DNA from: Limnoperna fortunei
Lineage: Eukaryota; Mollusca; Bivalvia; Mytilida; Modiolidae
Assembly (NCBI GenBank): GCA_944474755.1
Contig: OX104119.1
Coordinates: forward strand, 42,247,927 to 42,311,926
Length of the DNA: 64,000 nt
Reading direction: 5' to 3'
The position numbers were made by a program, and so were the translations under genes. Each line of letters starts with the position of its first letter. Position 1 is the stretch's first letter. Below, in pieces: positions 36,801 through 45,800 of this stretch. The notes below the pieces were generated by a model, which was given only the letters and a program-made list of their open reading frames with translations, searched no databases and had not been told where the DNA came from.

Positions 36801-39800
36801 GCCGATTTGAGATATTAGAGATCGTGTGGCGATGGCAGAACATATTTAAGAGCAGAACTGTAACTTTTGTAAACCAACTATTTGAATAAATACATTTCAT
36901 TGCAAGTTGCCTTTTTGCTACCTCTCTCTCAATAGGGTAAAAGTTTCTTCTTAAAAGTCCAAAGGTTTTCCGAGTTTTCTTATCAATCTCACCTACAAAT
37001 GGAATCTTTCCCTTTAGGAAATAAGCGGTCAAATTAGCTGTACTCGTAGGAAAATGTTGGGATTCGTTTTAATAATTGTTTATGTTTCCAAGTCAGTAAC
37101 TGACAACCTAACTACATCTAGACCATATAATAGCATCGGTACAATATAAATCCTAAAAGGATGAGCAGATACAGATCATGCCATGCCAAGCCTGCTGGTT
37201 AAGAATCAGAGGGTGCAGAAGGACAGCAAAAGCTATATTGCAGACCTTTTTCATGCAAATTAATACTAATAGATAGACAGATAAGATTTAATATTTCGAT
37301 TAAATTCCCACATAACAATGTACATTTAATACAAACAACACATAGCATACATTACTTAACAGTGCATATTATAACCTGTATACATTTAGCTGAGTACAGT
37401 TATTAACATATAAGCAAAGCTCTATAAAATTGACATTAAATTATAAATAAAATCTATAACGTTGATATTAACTAGAAGCAGAGACAAGTTGGAGACAGAG
37501 AGGATACAAACGACAAAGGATATATGTAAGGAATGGTTTTGTCCTTCGTGTTATAAAATTTAAACATTAAAAATACATTTGGTACATGTATTTATTGAAA
37601 TGAACAAACCAATTACAACAGGATATAAGGCATATGAAAAAAACACAATACAAGTTTCCTCTTTCCCAAAAGTAGAGAAATGGTTGATGTACGCTTTTTG
37701 AGGGAGGGTGGGGGGTCTCAAAAAGTGTGCATTTTGCACACTTGTGAAAATGGTTGACAATTATGGACGACCCCTTATCATTTGGAAACCAACAACCATT
37801 GACCAAAAAACATGAATTGGCCGAAGTCAAAAACTACAATTTAGATTGTTCTGAAAATCGAACTTGATCTTTATTTTATGGTATGTCATAGCTGTGTAAA
37901 GTTTAAATAAAATCTGTTGACGCGTTTTCAAGTTGTTCTCTGGAAACCACCGAAGCACGAACAGACAGACGGACAGACGGATATTAATATCCATACGGAG
38001 GGTATCACATAATTCCCCGCCACTCAAACTAAAATCCAGTATTTAAAATAATTATTTAAGTCTTGGGAAGTTACCAACCAGTACTTTTTTTTAAAGAAAA
38101 AAGAAATGATAGAGTTCCCTGCGTACTAACTTACCAACCTTGTTTGAAAAACACGATTAGCACCATTCGTGGACATTTGAAATCTATTGAAAAAACCCCA
38201 AGTTGTCCGGAATCTTTCCAGAGCCCCCATGGTTGCCTTTAAACAACCCAACAGTCTCCGCATCTTATTGGTACGAGTAGAGATTGCAAAGACCAGCACT
38301 GCCGTTGGCAGAAGTCAGTATTGTGGTGACAACCGCTGCAAATGTTGCAAACATATGGAACACTTTGTATACATTTAACAACAAAGTCACAGATAAACAG
38401 TACAAAATATTCTGTACTGTTAACTGCAAAAGCTCGAATGTCATTTACATACTTGAGTGTCACATCTGTGGCTTACAACATGTTGGCGAGTCCAAACAGC
38501 CATTCCACAAACGACTGAATGGTCATAGAAGTGACCTAACTAAGAAACAGTTTCTGCCCGTAAGCCAACACTTCAGACTGCCCGACCACACTCCAAAGGA
38601 TTTTGATCACATAAAAGTCCTTATTATCGAGCAGAATTGCAAGCGGAGAAACCCTGAACGGGAGGCCTTAAAGAGATTCTGGATTAAAGAGCTATGCTTA
38701 TGTAATAACTTATAGCTGTGATCTGAGAAAGTTCAAGATCAATAAAAATCAATTCCGAATTTGTCACTACCGGATGCTGATGTACCAATAATCAATTATT
38801 ATCGTTAATTATAGACTGATATTGACACTGAAATTTGTAGTATTTATTTATATATTTTTTTAATAGTAGAAACATCTCTATATTTGCATTATATATTGCC
38901 TCGAGACTTATATAAAGCTGAAAATTAAAGAACCAACAAAAAAGCTTAATGTGCTTTTATTGTAGACTTACACATAGAATATCACGTAATTGTCATCTCA
39001 ACACAATAATTTAAGACAAACGAGGCAATTTGTTTCAAAAGTAAAGATGATGCGCGTCACCCTGTGTGGCAATATTCTAGCTTTTTTGCATACGGTGTCT
39101 ATATTTCTTAATTGGTTAGATAAGCTAGGGATTGCAGTTAGTATCCTGATTTTTGCAGAGGTCACAAATTGCTTCAAGATAAACGTATAAGCCAAAATTA
39201 CAAAAAACAATGTTTTAACGGCGCATTTAATATTTTTTTGTATATATACCATTTCTGTGTGAATAAATCTCTTGAAAAGATATGAATGCGAGATAGTTGT
39301 CAGTTTTTATCTAGCAAATTATGAAAATTAATTTTTTAATACAAAAATTACTAGTTAATGACTAGTTATTGTCAAAATGCCGTACTGATAATTTTTCTCT
39401 GTCATCTTAATCCAAAAAATTCCAAAACAATTTTTTTAGTAGAACTTTATTAATCATGTGTTATTGTGTGTTTATATGAACTTGTACAGTCCATTAGAGA
39501 ATTTGTGTGTATTTTAATATGCTCGTCCACTCCCAAATAAGCGAAAAAGCTTCAGTATTAATCATCAATATATACGGGGGTTGTAGGGTTTGGCTTCTAT
39601 AAATGTTTTACGAGGTTTCCAGTTGCTACTCAAAATGGAGAACCCACTTATTTTACCACATAAAATAATACTAAAGCAATTCGACCAAATGCTTTATTGT
39701 ATTTGTCAATGGCTTTTCCGAACACTTTACACGTTCTTAATTTAGTGTAGTTATTCACCTATATTGTAGGTTTAGGTGTAGAACGTTTAAAAGACCTCCC

Positions 39801-42800
39801 AAACGACAAACATCTTGCAAGATTGTCTAGTCATATTGGAGTACACGAATTTAAAGACTTCGTCATCAACTTAGGAATGTCAGATCTTGAGTGGGAACGT
39901 ATTGAATACAAACATCAAACAGGTGATGTCTTAATGATGCAAATTGACGCTTTATGTCAACTGAGGAAGAAAGTAATGAATGGACCCTCTTTTCAACAAT
40001 TGCACAATGCTGTAAATAACATTGGGTACAGCAATCACATTCTTTGTCAGGTAAGCATGTAACAATGTTGACATACTATAGAGTTACGGCGATTAATGCC
40101 AATAATACTTGTATAGTTTTTTTTTGTTTTTGTGTTTGTAAGATTCTTTGTACAAGTAGCAAAGAAAACAAAAGCTGAATACAAATCTCTATTCAAGCAA
40201 ACATACACAACACGAAACAAAAACAGAAAAAAGTTGAGTATCCCAAACCCAATACAAACGCAGTGGTGCACTGGGGTTCTCCCGATGGCTTAGTAGTACC
40301 TGGCTCTTTTTACTCACCTATCTAGTTACTCATGTCTAGGAATGACATCCTATGACCCAGAAAAAATGTCTGATTATACATGAGATAAACTATACCAACT
40401 AAATTTGTTAAAGAGTAGCACAGATTAATTTTAGTCATTGTATTTCGTAAAAGATATTCAAACAATTTTCATTTGAGAATAACAAAGTTTGTTTTGTGTT
40501 TCCCATGTGCGTTGAAAAACAGTTTGTGACAAATGGTAATTTTGTTAATTGTAGATCTTTAGAGACGATACGACAGTAATAGGCAAGTAAAATATCCAAA
40601 GGTTTATGGCATTTCGATATTTTCGCCATTATAAATGACAATTGTCTATTCCATTATATATAACCTTTTACTGTCTTACGGGAGTCTTGTCCATGGCAAA
40701 AAACCATTAAAATATTCACAACATTTTTGGTAAACTTAATTGTCATTATACATGTTACGCATTTCTGACAATTCGTCATGAATAATAATAAACTTACCAT
40801 CAAATATGTTAGCATTATAATATTTTTTTAAACATCTGATCCTTTATTTCATCAACACTTGATACATTTAAGCATCAGCGTCCAGGTTCCCCTGTTGCCT
40901 CTGATGTGAAAATTACATGATTATCAAGAAAAAAATCAATATTCAATGTTTACTTACATTAACTAATAACTAAAGTTCTACAATCACATTCTACAGAACA
41001 ATGAATATGTTTTCTAATGTTAAGCAAATTGCTAGTATTGTTTAATGTAATTATTCAAAATTGTTTGCAACTCAAAGACAAATAAATTATACACATCTAT
41101 TATTTTAATTTTTTGTTCTGGCAATTAATAAGTATATAGAAAAAGCTAGGACTGATAGAACATAGTTTAAGTCAAAAGTCAAAAAGTCAAAAAATTGCAT
41201 CCAAGCACTAAATAATTCAGAGTTATGTTTGTTTCGAATTTGTTATGCTTCACCAATTGTTTAACAGAGAACCAAAATGGGAATAACTATCTACATGGTA
41301 TAAAATATTCATAATCTTCTTCTATTTGACAATAATTATATAGACTTGATTCTGTTATTTTCCAAACCTTAAGCATTTTTTTAACAATGAACTGTAGTAA
41401 TTTCTATCTAAAGACTTTAAATTAAATATCCTGTGCAAAATAGAAAATAAATTTATAATTTTGTGACATATTTGGTTTTCATCAAACTGTAAATGTTTTG
41501 ACCATATTTTGACACCGACAGGTTGAGTACTCTTAAAATTTATTAATGATAACTAAAATGATGTATTATGCAGGCGATTAGGGTCTACACATTGAGAATT
41601 ACAGGTCATTATATTTGTTATAATGTTGACAGTAGTATATATGTTAGACTCAGATCGAAGTACGTTCTCAAATCGAAGTCGCTTTCTCAGATCTATGGCA
41701 GATGACGTCACAGACGAAAGTAACTTCTATGATCAATGGTCGATGACGTCACCAAACGTTGATGAACTCTAGAATAAACAACTGATAATATTTCATATAT
41801 CATTTGCAATGATACCTTGAAAAGTTGAATAGGAAACATTCTTTATCACAATAACAAAAAGTAATTCGCATGTTGTCTTTTTCTTTTAAGTTTGTTTTCG
41901 AAAAAAACTAAAGGTAAAAAACAAAGAAATTATTATACTCTTAGTCACAAAAATTGTTCGTTCGTATTGAAAAACAAGTACTATCTTTAAAAAAGATATT
42001 CGACGCATTTAACTCCTAGAGATGTATTTATAAAATAGAACGGAAACTGAACAAACAAGAATAAGAAAAACACCAAAAAAATTAAAAAAACGAAAGAAAA
42101 AGACAGGAAACATTAACGTTTTCTTTCATTGATGCGTGTGGGGGAGGTAAATAATTAACGTGCTGCGAACTGTATCCAATCAAAATAAGGCTATAATATA
42201 AGATGGTTGCCACATTGATGTAATAATCATGGATTTTGTTTAAACATGTTATTAAAAAATAGGGTATTATCAAAAAGAGACTTTGCAATTAGAGCTCCAT
42301 CTCCTGTCTGCACGTGAATGACGACGGACGCAAAGAAAGAAGATAGGCATTGATGGCTTTAAAAACCATAGAGTTAACAATAAACAGATTTATATATTCA
42401 AAAATGAAAAGCTATTTCAGATGTTGAAAACCCAATCTAATTAAAGTTCAATCTTTCACTTGCTCCCCCCTTTTTGTTATTGGTCGCTGCGTTGTACACG
42501 CAGCCACCATAGCAAAAGGGGGGAGCAAGTGACAGATTTAATTTTAATCAGATTGTTGAAAACCACAATTATAACTAGTCAACGTTTATTAAACAAGTAA
42601 ATATTACAGTTAATATCAACGTTATAATCCTTCAGATGCCCCCTAATCCCCACACTTAATTGAATGTTGTTTTAATTAATTATCCAATGTTGGAGAAACG
42701 TGAACACACCTAAAAAACATACAACCTTTCTATGCATTTTTTTTCTAGAGATGTATCGTATATATTAACTCGAAAACAAGTTAGTTAACATTGTAAATTT

Positions 42801-45800
42801 TCAAAACAACACCTATTTTTTTAATAAAAATTTCATAAGCAAATATGTACTTACATGCATCAAGCAATATTCATTAACATATATTCATTAAAGTTTGCTA
42901 TTTTATTAATTTGACTATCTTTTAAAATGGGAACTTCTAAGTAAAATATTTAGATTAGAATTGTATTAACATGAACACAAAATGTCAATTCAAAGCTAAT
43001 TAAATGTGAATTGAAATCGGTAATGTGTATGTTATTCCAAAAAGGGGGTTATTGAGGTCCAACGGAACCATCGGTGAATTTACTCTTAATTCTATTTTAG
43101 GAAATAAAATGTGTTATCGAACCACTGTGTCTCGTACTAGTCATTTGGCGTTGTGACAATTACCAATGACCTAATTACCTTTATGTAGGATCATTTGTAT
43201 GACAATAATTTCATGATGAGGATGACTTACGACGGTCAACAAAGCAAATATAATTCTAACCCAGACGAAATGCGCAAAAATTACACGACGTATAGGTTTT
43301 ATCATATAATTATTGTTTATCAGTTCTGAATCGCATTCTTTGGCATCAAAATAATTCTCTAAAGTTTAATTACGACCACCAATTGTTTTAAAACACCAGT
43401 CTGCTAATTGAGAAAATGCAAATAGAGATGCATTTCAGAGTATACCATAGTTGATTGTTCGAACGCAGAATTTTTTACTATTTTTGTCCAATCAGAATGC
43501 AAGCTTGTCTTCAATAACAGTACGTTACCTTGAGTAAGCGTCTTTTAGTTCAAAGGTCACAATTCGAAAATATACCGACTGCGTCGGAAAAAAATTGTAT
43601 GCATAGACAATAAGTTAATCAAGTTGAACAAATTATCTTGAATGAAAACGACGAAAACGATTAAGAAAATAGACTCTTGCAGTTAGTTTCATCTCAATTA
43701 TTAAAAATCAGAATATTTCTTTAAAATTATTAGATAGGAATAGAAGAAATTGCACGTTTGGGGATATTGGGCTAGTTATAACATATGCATTTACTTGTTT
43801 CACTGGAAGGCGCAGTAATATCGTTTGTCCAGACTGATTGCAGTATAATAGATCATTGAATGTTTGCTTAGGGTTCCACCTAAAACATTTCAGCTGTAGT
43901 TTTTTAAACATTAAAATTTTGACTGTTTGATTTTTAGACACTGACTGCCATGTAATAAGATTGCGCAAAACATTGGCAACAGATTCTACCATAGTTTTTG
44001 GTTCATTTCGATACACATTTCACAAGTAGGATTACACATGTACTAAAAATTACTAGTTGTTTTAATCTTATACATCTAGACGGCATTCTGTTGCGTCCAA
44101 CAAATTTCATTGTTACGTGTAGTTGAACTTGTTTGTTAAGCCCAATTATATATTTTTTACCCTGTTAGATTTTGATCAACCAAAATGTGCCATGAATTTG
44201 AAGCGTTTATGACGTGCGTGCCATAGATTTGAGTACCTTCAACATCGGCCATGTATTTTTCCAATTGTATGACGTCATATGCCATAGATCTGAGAATATG
44301 CCGTCGATTTGAGGACGTACTTCGATCTGAGTCTAACATATATAGAATGATTGTAGTTAACAACAAACTCCAATGTATTAGAATTGCTTTTTTAAAGGAG
44401 AGAATTCAGATATCCAATTTGTTAATTATTTAATTTTTGAAAATAAAAGTACTCGACACCTTGCCTTCCTTATCTATAATGTCATTTATGAATATTAGCC
44501 AGCTGTTTATCCAGGTATGAAAAATAATCAATTTATGGCGAATCTTTGATAAATTTATTCCTCCACATAATTTGTTTTCTTGCATTTCTAAAGATTGATG
44601 TGTTTCTACTTTTTTCCGACCGTTTTGATCCAACACGCGATTATTTCGCTAGAATTTTATTATGATGTGGATGGTGTTAATGGGGTCTATATTTGTGTAA
44701 AAACTAGCCGATCTTTCCCGAATTGTTGGAAATATTTTGCTGGAATACTTTCGACTGTCCTCTACCAGTTTTGATCCAACATGCAATTACTTCTCTATAA
44801 AAATCCGGAATTGTATTATGATTTAAAAGGTGTTAATAGGGTCTATATTCATGTAAAAAAATCTAGCCAATCTTGCACGAATTTCTGGAAATATTTTGAA
44901 TAACTTTCCAATTTGCGAACTTTCGGTTAATAAGTCTTTTTTACCGATGATGCTTTAAGTGATTGAAAATAACTATCAACGTCTATCATATTAAACCCCT
45001 CTTCCTATTTGTTAATAATAGTGCTTCTTTTGGCTTTTTTTGCTTTTCTTTCCAATAAATTTCAAAAGAACACGATTCATTTTTTTATATTTGTGTGGAT
45101 CCTTAAAGGAACTTGCTTTAAATGTATGTTTTTGTAAAATCAATGACTTGATTATACTTTTTTTCCAATCATTTACATATTTCGTTTTTCACAAAAATGA
45201 ATAATATTTTTTATTTGCTGAATTTTTCTTTCCCAGTTTAGTTTATCACTTTCCAGTTTATTATGACTAAAGTAAATACATAAAGTTTTTACAGCGTTTT
45301 CTTCCCAGTTTATTCCTTCCACTTTGTCTTTGCAATGTTTAAAATTTTCCTGTCCTAAATCTTATTGTTTTGCTTATATTAAGTTTCAAGCCAGATATTT
45401 TCTGTTTTGAACAAAAAAATAATGTAGTATACTCTGCTAATTGAAAAATTGTAATACTTTGAGTTTTTTTATCTTACTTTATTTGTATCCCATTGATATG
45501 CTTATTGCTTCTTAGTTTTAATGCCATAATTTCCACTAAATTAAAAAAAAATATAATAAATAATAGAACGGATAAAGGACAACCTTGACGAATGCCTCTA
45601 GAGTTTTTAAAAAATATCTGATACAAACCCATTGTTAATAACACATATTTGAATAATATTAAATAGTGTCTGTACCCATCTAATAAATGATTCGTTGAAT
45701 CCAAGATGTTATTGTGTATTAAATATAAAATCCCATTCTATTGAATCGAAAGTTTTTGATATTTTCAGTATAGTCTATAATGACATGAATTTATTTAAGA

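Larger units (their letters stand above)
34045..37774. mobile_element. TIR DNA transposon remnant, 3.73 kb, TTA duplication
   Basis: The left end reads GGGGTCGTCCATAATTGTC and the right end is its exact reverse complement at the tip. The inverted match continues with gaps for ~90 bp. TTA flanks both sides (34042-34044 and 37775-37777), and the host repeat resumes exactly after it. A 3-bp TWA-type duplication fits PIF/Harbinger, but no transposase is readable. The interior has direct internal repeats (34238-34281 and 35424-35465) and carries a LINE fragment. Confidence 0.82.
33903..38010 (-). repeat. Dispersed repeat of the 'ccctccgcacgg' family, interrupted by a transposon, plus a tandem second copy
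   Basis: The left half (33903-34044, ...ctgttgacgtgttgtcaag) continues at 37775 (tcatttggaaaccaac). A tandem intact copy at 37826-38005 shows the same order uninterrupted (ctgttgacgcgttttcaag, ctctggaaaccacc). A third copy in the other orientation is at 19655-19815. It is the target of the TIR element below. Confidence 0.78.
41636..44344. mobile_element. TIR element, 2.7 kb, Tc1/mariner-like ends
   Basis: The left end reads TATATGTTAGACTCAGATCG then AAGTACGTTCTCAAATCGA. The right end is the reverse complement with few changes and includes atctatggca(g/t)atgacgtca on both sides, about 75 bp of inverted match. TA-rich flanks fit a TA target. No transposase can be read; the 102-codon minus frame at 43708-44016 has no recognised domain. 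The class is inferred from ends only. Confidence 0.75.

Noticed and set aside
36124..36818. Glycine/proline-rich frames (GGSRGGSRGSGPPP)
   Set aside because: They translate the G-run ends of the hAT-like MITE.
38990..39252. Overlapping sense and antisense frames before the Death exon
   Set aside because: No domain and no splice support; chance frames.
43708..44016. 102-codon minus frame as a transposase fragment
   Set aside because: Lies in a TIR element but shows no DDE/D or helix-turn-helix pattern I can recognise.
44501..44516. 16-nt micro-exon (phase 0 to 1) before the last exon
   Set aside because: Good donor (CCAG/gtatga) but no pyrimidine tract, and it lies inside a LINE remnant.
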